Shown here: positions 32,931 through 45,296 of the stretch, piece after piece
Layout: every line of letters starts with the position of its first letter
Numbering within the stretch: the stretch's first letter is position 1
NCBI GenBank assembly: GCA_030867875.1
Contig: JAOWCC010000019.1
Coordinates: forward strand, 33,089,976-33,153,975
DNA length: 64,000 nt
Reading direction: 5' to 3'
Source of the DNA: Actinernus sp. WN-2022
Taxonomy: Eukaryota; Cnidaria; Anthozoa; Actiniaria; Actinernidae
Position numbers and translations under genes: made by a program
The notes under the pieces: model-generated
The model's input: only the letters and a program-made list of their open reading frames with translations
The model's database searches: none
What the model was told of the DNA's origin: nothing

Positions 32931-33345
32931 CAAACTGTACACCTAAATAGGAATGTGCCTTGACATGTTCCAATACTGCGTTTTCTTGGCAGCAAAGATA
33001 TGCACATTATTAATAAAACACTTTGTAGGGTTAAATTGAAGGGCTATGTGCTGAAAGGGTGTAAGTGTCTCCTTATGAGAGATGCCACCATACTGGGCCC
33101 ATTTTTACAATTTTTGGGACCAGCTTGACAAATTCTGCTAGGCGTTCTGGGAATTGATGAGCTGTGACATCACAAACCACAGGGATCCCATTAACCCATC
33201 ACAAAAATTACCAGCCAGAATGGGACTAGGCTGATGTGAACAAACACAAAAACAATGTTCTGCATACAGTCTAGTTTGACATTCTAACTCTACAGACAAG
33301 TCATTAATATACAATAGGAACAGCAATGGACCCAAAACTGTGATG
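32925..33345 (-). pseudogene. LINE RT fragment
   Basis: On the minus strand VLGPLLFLLYINDLSVELEC is followed by TRLYAE (mutated catalytic YADD) at about 33340-33260. After an insertion (33130-33230, related to 12858-12930) it continues with LQFNPTKCFINNVHI and HVKAHSYLGVQFDNN. Frameshifted and dead. Confidence 0.7.
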
Positions 33346-33762
33346 TGGTACACCTGAAGTGACTATCTTAGGTGATAATGTATCACCATCAAGTTTGTGT
33401 GCAATAATACATGCACTTGTTATATCTCTTTTCATAAATCATTAGGAAGCATTGTTCGCCTGGTATATTGTTGCATAACATTACCATTACCAAGTTCCAC
33501 TTGTGACACATGCAGTTTTTTTTTCAATCAAGCCCTTTACTTCTCCATATGTAAAGAGTAAGTCATGTGCAACATACTGTACAGTCATGTAGTGGGAAGG
33601 GGAATACATGTATGTTGCAAGATTCCCTCTGCCTTTCTTTTTAGAACTGTATGTGGTTGCCCTATTTCAAATTTTGGTACGAGATGTACAATGTACAAAA
33701 TTATATTCCCCGAAAAGAACAAAGAAAACAAAGACGTGAAAAATAAGAATTACTGTACTAAC

Positions 33763-35212
33763 TGGCCTTCTGATATTTCGCTAAAAAAATCGGCGTTTTC
33801 GCGGGAATTTTGCGGAACATTTCGGTGCTTAATTTCGCGAAAATAAACTTTTCTCACCGTTCTTTTGCTATTTTTGCGAACGTATCTATAGTATAGAATA
33901 TTGCCGCTTTTGTGATACACATTTTGCGTGTAAAAAGTTAATTTTATGGGAAACGAATGCAATCTATATTCAGCAGAAACAGTCGTTGCTCTACAAATGT
34001 AAAAATTGCCGCTTCAGCCGAAAATGACTACACGCAGTTTTCAAAACCATCATGTATTTATTGATTCCTTCTATTGATCATTTACATCAACAGGTTGCAA
34101 ATAGAAAAGCAGCATACTTTCACGTTCTTCTACTATTCGGTCTGAAAACGTCAAATAACATTACGTTCTCACGTTTAAAAAATAACCCAACCTGTACAAC
34201 ATGCGTCGTACTAAAATGTGTAAGTAGAAACATAGCAATAAAAATCGCTGACAAGCTGTGGAAAATTGGTGGTCTTGCAATGAAATGCATTTGGATCTAC
34301 CACACCTATCTACCACACCAGTATATGCGTTTAGAACTAAACCAAAACTGTTTTCTAAAGGGCACACAGCAAAGAGTGTTCATTTGCTAAGTTTTAGTAA
34401 TACTATTTGGCAATACTAATAATCTCACTAAACAAACGCTAGGTAATGCAAGGAAATGCACACGTCCAATTCGTGTTAGCTGTAACGTTAACTGTCCAAA
34501 AGGTGCTTAGACACGCGGAAAATATGTACAAATAAAATGGTTTACATTTCATTTCACATAACTTTTGACGAAAATGTTCCCAAGTTTGTTCGGAAATTCT
34601 GAACTTTCCGCTGAACTTTTGAACTTCGCAACGAACGTTGAACAGAATAGGAGGCCATCGTCGACGTGAAGAGTTCCTTTGGGATAGCTTCGTAACCGAT
34701 CATATGCTTTGGTCTTCAGGGCAGTGTGGCTGTCCTTCTTTTTGGTCAGAAACTTCTCCATACTTTTGAAACTTTAAAGCCGCCGCATGCGGTAAAGACT
34801 ACATACTTGAGAAATACTACATTGCCGAGTTTTAAATCAGTTCTCCGCGGTAATCCAATCTTGGAACGCCTTGCAGTATCGCTTTTAGCGCCCAGTTCTC
34901 CGCGGTATTACACTTGGAACGCCTTGCAGTTTTTTGTCGCAGCAACGTACTCGATTGATTTTGAATCGGTTTTGAAGGCAATTTCCCGACACATTTGGAC
35001 TTTATGGCATAAAAATGACCTCAATAACTGTGACAAGCGTTTATTGTAGTTCAATGGTATGTATTTTGCAAAATTCCTGGCAAATTCCGTGCGATTTCAC
35101 GGACTTTTTGCAAAATCCTGGCAAATTACGCGGGATTTCGCGGACTTTAGTGAATTTCGCGGATTTACCTAAATTTCGCGGGCCCGCACCCGTGCGAAAT
35201 ATCAGAAGGCCT
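33763..35212. mobile_element. hAT-like element, 1.45 kb, with 8-bp TSD
   Basis: GGCCTTCTGATATTTCGC at the left is mirrored at the right end. The exact direct repeat GTACTAAC flanks it at 33755-33762 and 35213-35220. Subterminal regions are rich in TTCGCGG-type motifs. No transposase is recognised. The right end lies only 30 bp from the RPS17 exon 3 donor. Confidence 0.85.
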
Positions 35213-35243
35213 GTACTAACTAGAAATAAAATTACTTCAGCTA

Positions 35244-35366
<123 letters not shown>

Positions 35367-35517
35367 TCATCACAAACAAGAAGATATATGGTTAGATAGT
35401 CATAAAAATAGTTTAGGAAGCAGACTTCACTGCAGTAAACTGTACATGTAAGACAAAAACCATCATTGAGTTAAGACACTCTTGTAAGAGCAAATCTCAT
35501 GTCTGTTTTAACAGGAT

Positions 35518-35836
35518 AGAGCAGTTTTCAGTTGAGTGTAGTAAAACCAAAACCAAAGTAATTACAGAGCCAATCACAGGAGCAAGTAAAAACACAATGA
35601 GCCAGTCACGAACTGAAGTAATTCACAATTGGTTTTACTTGAACCAATCATGAAGCAAAGTAAACGCAATTGTCGATACTGTTGCTAAAACAAAACCTAA
35701 CTGCATTTGGTTTTAGTTTAGAAATTGATTGGCTAATAATTAGAAAACATTTCTCACAGCCAATAGAAAAGCTTACCAAAATAAATGCAAAACCAAAGTA
35801 ATCACTTATTATTTCGACACTCAATCGAAAACCGCT
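35518..35836. mobile_element. MITE of the CGATTGAGTGTCG family (copy 1)
   Basis: The left end AGAGCAGTTTTCAGTTGAGT and the right end ACACTCAATCGAAAACCGCT are inverted. Internal CCAATCA and AAAACCAAAG motifs are shared with 59699-59995, 61565-61813 and 62491-62788. Confidence 0.8.
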
Positions 35837-36009
35837 GAGTGTTGTTTTCTTTGTATCTAGTCATGTAAAGTATAATGCACTGATGTCCTAATTAACAAAT
35901 ACATGTAAAAAAAGCTTAAGCCATGTATTATACACATACTGTCATAAAACAACAGGTAATTGAGAACATGAGAAAAATGGAAATTCTCTAAACCTGAAGG
36001 CTAGAATAA

Positions 36010-36237
36010 TTAGAGGGCATTAAGACTGCTTCAGCAACCATTAAAACATTCGATCCAGACCCAGCTACAGAGCTTTGGCCATCCAGTGCCAAAACAAAGA
36101 GACATGTACTGAGTAAGGGGAAGGCTTCAATACCAAGTCGTGAAACAAATTCAGTAAATGATTCATCACCCTCAGCACCTCAGGGCCGACCCCTTCCCCA
36201 ACTTGAGGTGGACGACATTGAATCTGACTCAGAGTAA
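36010..36237 (+). CDS. Exon-like ORF of unknown family in RPS17 intron 2
   Basis: The open frame has coding-like composition: KTFDPDPATELWPSSAKTKR, then a Ser-rich stretch, ending LPQLEVDDIESDSE and a stop at 36235-36237. A possible acceptor (TGCTTCAG) lies at about 36026-36033 and a possible donor (CAGA|GTAAGG) at 36233. The acidic C-terminus looks like a protein end. No homolog is recognised. It may be a terminal exon, a retrocopy fragment or chance. Confidence 0.3.
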   Translation, partial: LEGIKTASATIKTFDPDPATELWPSSAKTKRHVLSKGKASIPSRETNSVNDSSPSAPQGRPLPQLEVDDIESDSE

Positions 36238-36549
36238 GGTACAGTAATAGGGCAAGTAGAAATTCAAAGTTACTAGCCCATTGGGCAAGTTGATTTCAGA
36301 ATTTTTGTCCTGCCCTGAAGTTTGAAATTTCGGCGAGATTCGTAGGAACAAAGAGTAAAATTTTTCGCAATATGTTTGCACGACTTTTGCACAATACTGT
36401 AGACGCAATACTCAAATCAATAAATATTTTGCAGTTCACCTATTTACTCGATGAAGAATTGATTTTATTGATACAAAATTGGGCTTGTAGGCACTTTAAG
36501 CTTGCTTCCAAGTATGTTAACAACAAGAAAAGATACATGACTGTACTTA

Positions 36550-37083
<534 letters not shown>

Positions 37084-37120
37084 CAGCTTGGATATAATTA
37101 ACAAATAATATTGAAGTTAG

Positions 37121-37253
37121 TTTTTTTTGTGTCTGTCCTAATATTGACAATGATTTTCGTCATAACATGGTCAAAATAGCTGTGGATCCACGAGGCGTCT
37201 TCGCCATGTTATGACGAAAATCATTGTCAATATTAGGACAGACACAAAAAAAA
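37121..37253. mobile_element. Foldback MITE with perfect 50-bp arms
   Basis: 37121-37170 and 37204-37253 are exact complements (TTTTTTTTGTGTCTGTCCTA and onward) across a 33-nt loop. In RPS17 intron 1. Confidence 0.85.
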
Positions 37254-39889
37254 CTTAAATTTGTTTTTTACAACAACAACAAACTAAATAGTCAATTTTA
37301 CAACAACAAAACACTTTTAGCTTCAAACGTAAGCTGCACGCACACTCCTTGACAAATGATGTCAGCTTTGGTTGTCTGTCCAAATATTGCATATGAAAAT
37401 AAGCCAATCAGATTGCGAGAAATTTGGTGATTGTTGTAAAATTTACATTACATGTACGTAATTTTTAAACTATTGTAGAGTAAACAATACATAACAATAA
37501 TATATGAAATTATTCCTACATCATATCACTTTACCTGTGAAATAGATATTAGCCTAATAGTCAAAATTATACCTTAATTCCATTGTTTTCTTTTGTTTCT
37601 ATTTGACTATTAGACACAGACTGTTAAATTATATTTCATGGGTCAAGTAAAACCACTCCATCATAATGTAATAACTGAAATAATTTCACCACTTTGATAT
37701 GATCTAGCCAATTAGTAGAATTGTTTGTACTCTCAGAAAAAGAGAAAATATAATTATACATCTGCAAAGAATACCTGCAACATGAAAACACCCCCAAAAA
37801 GAGGACTGTATCCGGGGGAGTAAAAATAAAATGGTTTTCCCCATATTGCAGTTCTTTAGAGATTTATAAAATAACCAACTTATTAGTCGACTAACGAGCA
37901 ACATTGTACATCAGGGCATGAAATTAAACAAAAGTTCTAGTCGCATTTTGGAACTACATGTAGTTATGAAAAGTTCACTTTTTAGTTGCTAAAAAACAGA
38001 ATTCAGCAGTCTTACAACAAAAAGCTGCACCCGCAATATACATGTACATGTATTTAAAAAATACCAATGATTTTCAAATGGCATCTGAGCAAAGGTTAGT
38101 TTCACTTGGTTAAAGAGAAATAAAAAGGAGAAATGAAGGTAACTGGTGCATGATTTTGCTGAAAAATCATAAAATCCCAATGAAACATAACACACAAGAC
38201 TGTTAAAAATTATTTTGAATCATTTATTTAGGTGAAAATTAGTTGGCAAATTTGCAACAACCACAAATGTTTTAGTTGTGAGTAATAGTAATTAGGTCGC
38301 ATTTGCAACAGTATTGGTCGCAATTACAAGCCATGTACATGTAATACAGCTGTTTATGTTTACCGTACTTGTTAATCTCATTTTGGCTCACCTAAAGAAT
38401 TGATCTCCCAAAATACAAAACTCGTAAAAATACACAGCCACATTAGCTAGTTAGCTGACTAATACCTCAACTTATTATATACACAACCACTCACTGACTG
38501 TATGAGCTAGCACATGCTCTAGTTGATGCCCTACTACAGCTCATATTACCATTAGTTGGTCACTTATAAGCCACAGCATTTTGCCAGAAAATTTTGAAAA
38601 CTGTGAAAAAATATTCCCAAAGTTAGGGGTGCAGCTTAAATTTGTATAGCCGAGTGCTTTCCAAAATGTGCTCCAAAACATTCTACATTCAAGAAGACAA
38701 AACCCAATGGAGAAGGACTTCCAAGTGTTTAGCTTTGAGTTTTCAGTATTTTTGTCAGGTTTATGAACTGTAAATGTCTTATAACTGGAACGTACATTGT
38801 AAGACATCCTCAAGTTTACAAGTGAGACTTTTCCAAAACCTTTTCAGACTTCAAATTTGAGTTAGTGAGGTCGGCAAAGTTAGGGGTGCGACTTATAAGC
38901 GAGTGCGGCTTCACTAAGTGATCAACTACGATACTCTACTACTATTAGAGAAACTGGCAAGCAAAACAAACCTGGTTGAAGGCTTTTTCTTCTTATCTAA
39001 TAAAGTGTTAGTTGAATAAATAAATTAATTGCTCATACATGTAGAAATGTACAGTAGCTGTGTACAATGTATGTAATAAAACTATGAGGCATGTCACCTC
39101 ATGAACGAGTTCATGGCATACATGTACATGTAATAATTTGTTAACTGAATTCTTTGTTTGCATGTGATGTCATCTCGCCAATTCACGGTTCTTCAAAATC
39201 TAAATTATAAACTATAATTATATCCTATCAAGCTGTCTCTTTAACATTTTGTAGATGTCTGTGACTTAAGTTCCCAGATGAAATTTCAGTTAACACAATA
39301 TTTTGCTCACGAGATATACGTGTACATTAGAGGTTTGAATTATGCCTCAACAGTCCTTCGTGTGTTTAAATTAATTACGAAAGTCAAATTAATAGGTTTT
39401 TGACCTTACACATGTTTGAAAGTTATGTTTAATGGGGCTCATAGTGAAACAAACTTAAATGGATGAAATGTTCACTTTGTTTAAGATTTTGAAGTTTTGG
39501 CAGCATCTTGGATGATAACCCTTATCATCCAACATGGCCACGGCATACATGTACATTTTACAGTAACCACCTGACTCATATTATTTTGTTCACCCATAAC
39601 TCTGAAACAAACACTCTTCTGCTCCAAAATTCGGCCCACAGATGTACTTTTGATTTCTCTTCAAGCTCAAAAAACATTGTGGTTGCAAACCAAGAATATT
39701 TGAATATGTAATTGAAGATACTTTCTTGGGGAGGAAAGGTAAAAAAGAGATCATGCTTGTAATTATTTTATAAATTTGTAATTATTTATAAAGCTAAAGT
39801 TTAGATGTGTTGTTCATCATTATGCAACATCTTACATACAGGCTTCCTTATTTAAATAAAACTGTTTCAAACAATGATACATGTAGATG
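37254..39889. other. RPS17 intron 1, non-coding
   Basis: AT-rich, with many TACATGTA palindromes (37453, 37965, 38040, 38335, 39042, 39119, 39545, 39883). A GCTTATAAGCC-like repeat lies at 38560-38905. A perfect 11-bp-arm palindrome (TTGGATGATAA/TTATCATCCAA) lies at 39506-39530. No gene is seen. Confidence 0.5.
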
Positions 39890-40543
39890 TAGCCTCCTTC
39901 GCAGCAGTTCTTAGGGTCGGCACGCAAATGCTAGCCCCACTAACGACTGCTTGCACCAACCAGACATTCCATTCCCAATTGTTTGTGTAAGCCAATCAAG
40001 ACCGTTATAACGTAACATGATACATGTACATGTATGAGTTAATTAGCAACAGTTTGCTTATGTCAGCACTTTCACGCTCATCGGTACAGCGTCAAAACAA
40101 ACTATTTCTTCTAAACTCTATCTCAAGAGTTCTCCTGAAGCACTGGCAGCTGTCTCTGTGTACTCTGCTCGACCACATCGGCTACAAGTTTTCTACAATA
40201 CTCTTTTTACTTACTGTAGAAGCCTGGATTTTAAATAAAAGCCCCCTTTTGGGAGAGCCCTGCTATCTGCTTTCTTGAGAAAAACTAAGAACAGAATACA
40301 TGTATATATATACATGTACGAAGCTATTTGAACCGATTTCAAATCTTTTTTTTTTTCAAATTTAGCCTCTATTTGATTTTCTAGATTTCCCACCAGAAAG
40401 TCCTGGTACAAGTGGTTTTTTGATTCTGAGAACTCAATTCTGATTGGCAATGCGGTTGGAATGCAATGTCTGGCTGGTGTAAGCAGCCGTTAGTGGTGCT
40501 GGCATTTGCGTGAAAAACCTAAAAACGGCTGTGAAGGAGAATA
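39890..40543. mobile_element. Non-autonomous long-TIR element related to 25101-30149
   Basis: TAGCCTCCTTCGCAGCAG, then TTCTTAGGGTCGGCACGC and CACTAACGACTGCTTGCACC. The inverted counterpart lies at 40440-40543. The TIR layout (internal CAGC.GTT / AAC.GCTG hairpin) is that of the 5-kb element. Confidence 0.75.
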
Positions 40544-40569
40544 GGATAGATGCTAATTCATATAATTTC

Positions 40570-40870
40570 CACTAGCAAGCTAATCCGGCAATGGGTGATC
40601 AACAAGCGGTCCCATAATATATAATAAATATAAGTAATAAGCAAAAAATGGATAAATAAATATAATGTAATGAAAATCAACAACATGGCTGCAATCCCTA
40701 TAATTTGACGGATTAGCTTACTAGGCACGGCAGCAATAAACTCTGCTACAGACATAGAATTGACAGAAGTTCCAGGAATTGAATTCCAAACAGGTATATA
40801 TCTTACGAAAAACGAAAACTTATACCATTTACAGTGGATGAAAGCAAGGCGAACTGGCAGACATATCACA
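40570..40870 (-). mobile_element. LINE C-terminal fragment
   Basis: On the minus strand YKFSFFVRYIPVWNSIPGTS followed by VNSMSVAEFIAAV matches the C-terminal block of CR1-like LINE proteins, compare VVWNNIP at 860-890. AT-rich 3' UTR sequence follows. It reads against the element at 39890-40543. Confidence 0.6.
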
Positions 40871-41248
40871 CACTTTCTCTTGAGTCTTGGCCTTGCACAG
40901 AAAATTATGCTGATTGTCTCATTTGAAGCCTATCTAACTTCGCCACAGTTGATATTATAAAATTTATGTACAGAAGTAACGTACTCTAGCATAACAACCT
41001 CACTTAGGATTTTATCAGCAGATATTTACACCCTAGGAGAAAATGACACGCTTAGAACGTAAATCATGCAAACAGAGACATCCGAAAAAGGCTTCAAAAA
41101 CAATGCTCATATTGATTAGTAAAGTCAGATTTGAATGAGTAAAGCAAATGATATTCCTAACGTTTACTGATATGGTTTAAGTTAAAATATCTACAAGCAC
41201 AGCGAGGATGGAAGCGGATGTTCTCGCCATATTTACTCAAACACCCAC

Positions 41249-41251
41249 CAT
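41249..41251 (-). CDS. RPS17: RPS17 exon 1 (start codon only)
   Basis: AAAATG|GTGGGT gives ATG plus a splice donor in the right phase. Exon 2 begins with the second codon (Gly), so exon 1 needs only the Met codon. The preceding 27 nt would be the 5' UTR. Confidence 0.6.
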
Positions 41252-41360
41252 TTTGAATCCCGACGAGCAGAGAGGAAGATCCCATAATTCTTTGCAAACT
41301 TCAATTTCAAAATTACCGCTGTCCAAATATTTGTCGGCGCGCTAGATGACGTCGGGACCG
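41252..41360 (-). promoter_or_regulatory. RPS17 promoter with TOP-like start and CRE core
   Basis: On the minus strand CTTCCTCTCTGC (from 41278) is a terminal-oligopyrimidine start typical of ribosomal protein mRNAs, giving a 27-nt 5' UTR. TGACGTC, a CRE core, lies about 70 bp upstream (41346-41352). No TATA box is visible, as is usual for these genes. Confidence 0.5.
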
Positions 41361-41539
41361 AGCATCCGAAAGAGACGTCTGCGTCTTGAGATGAAAGATA
41401 TGTGGAGGAATACAGGAGAAATAAATGCAAACATTGCCCCTGGGATCGGAAAATGATCAACTTTGTTTTAGGGTTGGAAAACGGGGGTGGGGGATTTATT
41501 CAAATTGCTCTAGCCAGGCAATGTTTTGTGTCTTGTTCC

Positions 41540-41692
41540 TTATTACTCGGGCTGCCTGTGGCAGCGCCGAGTCTTAAAATGCAAGTCGTTTTTTTTATTT
41601 TTTTATTTTATTTCATGTCAGACGGCTTCTGCGCATGCGTTAAAGGTCAAATTCGAACCAATCAGATTGCACTGTGCTGGTCACGCAAACAA
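41540..41692 (-). repeat. Hairpin-ended dispersed repeat (copy 3, inverted, partial)
   Basis: Hairpin at 41545-41572, then the shared body as far as GTGCTGGTCACGCAAAC. It lacks the first ~100 bp present in copies 1 and 2. Confidence 0.75.
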
Positions 41693-42031
41693 AAGGTTAG
41701 ATTTCCTCAGGCGCGCTCAGATAAGAAAGTTCAAAGCTCAGACTAGGCGAGACAAGGAGATATCAATTTCAAATAGTCATTGTCAGAAATCTATTCCATC
41801 GTGGGCAATTATGCAATACAACCTAAATTTGGGTCAGGTCCATGTTTTACGACAGAATAACCAGAGTCTTTCTACTGGATTCGGAGAGCTCGAGACATTA
41901 TACAAGTCTGCTAATATGGGGAAAACTGAAACAAAAAAATGAACTTTGACGGCAGAAACCCTCATATTTGAGCCAAGCGAAATATTTACATGATCCGCTA
42001 AGATTTTTACAAATCTAATTAGTCAAATTAT

Positions 42032-42068
42032 CTCATGTGGCCCGAGTGAAAGGCCAGATGGGCTCTTT
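42032..42068 (-). repeat. Partial copy of the 170-bp repeat
   Basis: CTCATGTGGCCCGAGTGAAA followed by GCCAGATGGGCTC, as in 43995-44158. Confidence 0.65.
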
Positions 42069-42084
42069 TCTACTTTCAACACAC

Positions 42085-42690
42085 AGTCGCTAAACTGTAC
42101 GAAATCTCCAAGAATAAATCCCTAATGTCCAAACTAACGGGAAAAACTGAAAGAGGAAATCCTTGTGAGAAATCGACGTACATATGAAGCTATATAAGTT
42201 ATCATCGACTATATGGGAGTCAAACATCGAGCTGCTATGCATGAAACCGCTTGTGACAGTTTGTTTACGCACTTTCATGACAAACGAACGTTTCTACTTT
42301 CGACACAACGGTCGCTAAGCTGTACGAAATCTCCAAGGATATATCCCTAATGTCCAAACTAAAGTGAAAAACTGAAAGAGGAAATCATTGTGACCAATCG
42401 ACATAAATATGAAGCTCCAGAAGTAATTATTAAATACATGAGAACCCATAGAGAAAACCGATAATAATGAACACGGTATTAGTTTCACCGACATGAACTC
42501 GCACTACAGCATAGCTTGAAATACTGTACGAAAACTCCCGTTTAAAAATTTCCTGATGCCGAAAGGACCGTAGCATTTAAACAAGATATCCTTCTGACCA
42601 ATCGACATACATATTAAGCTGTGAAAGTATGTTTCCATTCCATAACAGCCGATAGTGCAAACTAGTAAACTGCCACTAGTAAATTGACCT
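42085..42690 (-). repeat. Satellite block, inverted relative to 11345-12127
   Basis: About three units. On the minus strand they read ACTAGTTTGCACTATCGGC, then ATGTATGTCGATTGGTCAGA and AAACGGGAGTTTTCGTACAG, clearly the family at 11345-12127. Unit spacing is close to 200-230 bp. Confidence 0.75.
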
Positions 42691-42699
42691 TGCGTACTT

Positions 42700-43485
42700 C
42701 CGCGAGTACTGAACTTTCTAGCGTCAAATGCATGTGTTACGTTTCCAAACTTTAGGACAAGAAATCTTCCATAGAATGTTCTATTTTTTTTACAGCTGAG
42801 AACTGTATTATTAAACATAAGAAATAAAACAATGGTGCCATTTGAAGAATTATATCATGTCAAAAGTGCAAACTAAGAAATATATATCTACGGACGCGAG
42901 CAGCTCGATCGTTTCACTTTGGTCAAACTCGGACTGTTTACGACTGGAACCTGCAGTTTTATCGGACCTGCAGACTAAATTGTAAACGTGTGGCCGTGTT
43001 CAGGCTAGTAAATCTAGCTAGCTAACCACAGGAGGTAGCGAGCTTCTTTAGTCTGAACAGTTTTTCTGCTCTGGTGATTAGCTAGCTAGTGGTCGGTGGA
43101 ATACTTTGAAGTTCCAAGCTACCTAGCGAGGTAGCTTGAATAGAATCTAGCGCGCTAAAAGCCCATCGATGACAGATTTTAGTTATTTTAAGGTTTTGAA
43201 ATGTACACAAATGTCAAGTCAGTGTTATCATCCGATCTAGCCGACTTCTAGCTCTCGCTACGACCACGTTCACTACTCGCTCCAAGGTAATTTCTCTTAC
43301 CACGACAACTACCGGGTGTATTGTACGTCAATTGAGCCATCATGGATAACGAGGATCGCCAAACACCAGTCAGTAGCAGTTTTTCGCACAGTTTTAATAT
43401 TTTGGTTGAAATTTCAATTGAGCACTTTGGCGGTCAATTATTTGCGATTACGAAACACTTGCGCCAAGGGCAGTCATAGACCAAA
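42700..43485. other. No supported gene
   Basis: Repeated short CTAGCTAGCT-type palindromes lie at 43010-43150. An ATG at 43342 opens a 46-codon frame (MDNEDRQTPVSSSFSHSF...) in a fair start context, but it ends at a MITE and has no splice support. Confidence 0.4.
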
Positions 43486-43760
43486 TTTCTATCTTTTAGA
43501 GAGGGTCTGAATGGGGGGGTCTACATGTCAGTTGTCAGTTAAAATTTTGGCCATTTGTCAGTTGTCAGTTAGCCCTAGTTAATCATTACTAGAGAAAATT
43601 TACAATGTTTGACCCACAAAAACCAAATTTGTCAGTTGTCAGTTATTTTTCGGTTGTCAGTTGTCAGTAAAAAAATCGTCATTTGTCAGTTGTCAGTTAT
43701 TTTTAAGGCTGTTTGTCAGTAGTCAGTTAACCCCATTCATGCCCTCTTTAGAGATAGAAA
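43486..43760. mobile_element. MITE filled with TGTCAGTTGTCAGTT repeats
   Basis: TTCTATCTTTTAGAGAGGGT then CTGAATGGGG at the left, with the mirrored CCCCATTCATGCCCTCTTTA and GAGATAGAA at the right. The interior has about nine copies of TTGTCAGTTGTCAGTTA-like sequence. Confidence 0.8.
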
Positions 43761-43994
43761 CAAACCAGAAGAGGGAAAAACAAAAAGTAAAACCTACTAA
43801 GTTACTAGGTCTGAACAGTACTAATTTATTAACTAGCTGCGAGTTGCTGACAGATATCTCAAGGTGACTCTAGCTAGCTGCACGATAGTAGTCTGAACAT
43901 ACATACACACATGAATAAGTAGTGTTTTCAATAAAAGATCAACTAGTTTAATTTACATACGAGAAAACAAAAATATTAAATTACATACATGTAT

Positions 43995-44158
43995 ATATAT
44001 ACTAGGGGAGCAGAGAATGAAAGTCACCGCGCTACCGGCCACTCCTAAAGACTGCTGATAATTCTTCCCTTTGGTTATTACTAAGAGGATTTCAAATGAA
44101 AGTGTATTTCATCTTCAATCTCATGTGGCCCGAGTGAAAGCCCAGATGGGCTCTTGTT
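43995..44158 (-). repeat. Dispersed ~170-bp repeat (copy 2, inverted)
   Basis: Reverse complement of 26941-27112, with both ends recognisable. Confidence 0.8.
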
Positions 44159-44159
44159 A

Positions 44160-45220
44160 GCTACTAACTGAAGTACATTGAAGTGTCCAGTTCAGTTCCA
44201 TCGATCTCATTTCGTGCAAAATGATCGACGGGGGATTGTAAGTCGTGGAAGACCTAACCAGGGGACTTTGAAAGGGACGATTCCTCTACCCCTGGGGGAA
44301 ATCGTCAAGATTGTTTCTGTATTTTTACCAAATCCCCCTGGTCAGCTCGGGGGTCGGCCCCTCGGGGAAGCCGCTGATAAGTGCATAAACAAATCCAACG
44401 ATTTTCCATTTCTAACTGCAGTCTGCAGTGTAAGAACATTTTATCTAGCCAACAAACACTATTATTGTAATTGTATGATTTAATGACCCCTGTCAAATAA
44501 GCCATTGGTTTCGACTTTACATTTATCTATTGTAAACTAAAAAATGTTAGCTCAATAAAATGTTCAAACGAGCAACTGTGAATACAAAACAAATTCGGCA
44601 CTGATTTAAAAAGAGTTGTCAGAGTTGCAGTAAATGGCCATGGCTATTATGAACTGATAAAGTCAGGAGCAAGAGTGGACGTGAAGTCTCTAAAAGTTAA
44701 GCATCTTTTAGAGAAAGATGTGAAAAGTTAAATCGACTCAAAGTTATTTAGAATTGATTATTGTAAGTAAGTAGGCAGACTTTGCTGAAAAGAGTCGAAT
44801 CTCTCATCAGGTGTTTATTTAGGTTCATTAAAAAAGGCGGAAGCGCGTTCAGTAACAATGAGGCTAGTGAACAAGTTATCCTAGGAATGCGGAAAAGCAA
44901 TGTAATGAATCTGACTTGTATCGCGTGCTCCCGACAATGCAATAAGTGACAGTCTGTTAATCGCCGGGCCAGTCAGTGGTAAACTCCAGCAGCTACACAG
45001 CTACTACAACTTGGGCAGCTCTCCGCTACACGAATTCACTTTAAAAAACAAGGTATTGGGCTTATTAGGCGAGAACGAAATCAAACTTTAGTCAGTTGGA
45101 GTTTCCACTTAGTACAGTGTACTACCCCTGGGTACTACCTCTCTGTATGTACTAGTTCACGGCCTATTTTAATTTCCAAGGTGTGTCTGTGTTTTCAGCC
45201 AACACAGATAAACCGCAAAG
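44160..45220. other. Upstream region of the D8C locus
   Basis: No repeat or conserved coding segment is recognised. The promoter and 5' UTR of the signal-peptide exon at 45221 should lie near the right end. No TATA box stands out. Confidence 0.4.
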
Positions 45221-45296
45221 ATGTCTGAACGTTTTGTTGAATCGGAGATACGTCTAGCTTGGTGGATGATGGCTTTGATGTTCTCGTGTTTGCCAG
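45221..45296 (+). CDS. Signal-peptide exon
   Basis: ATG in a good context (GCAAAGATGT) opens 25 codons with a hydrophobic core (RLAWWMMALMFSCLP) and ends at CAG|GTATGT in phase 1. This phase matches every downstream acceptor in the locus (47134, 48089, 56888, 57808). Confidence 0.6.

Noticed and set aside
43342..43482. 46-residue ORF starting MDNEDRQTP
   Set aside because: Reasonable start context but ends beside a MITE, with no splice donor, conserved motif or poly(A) signal.
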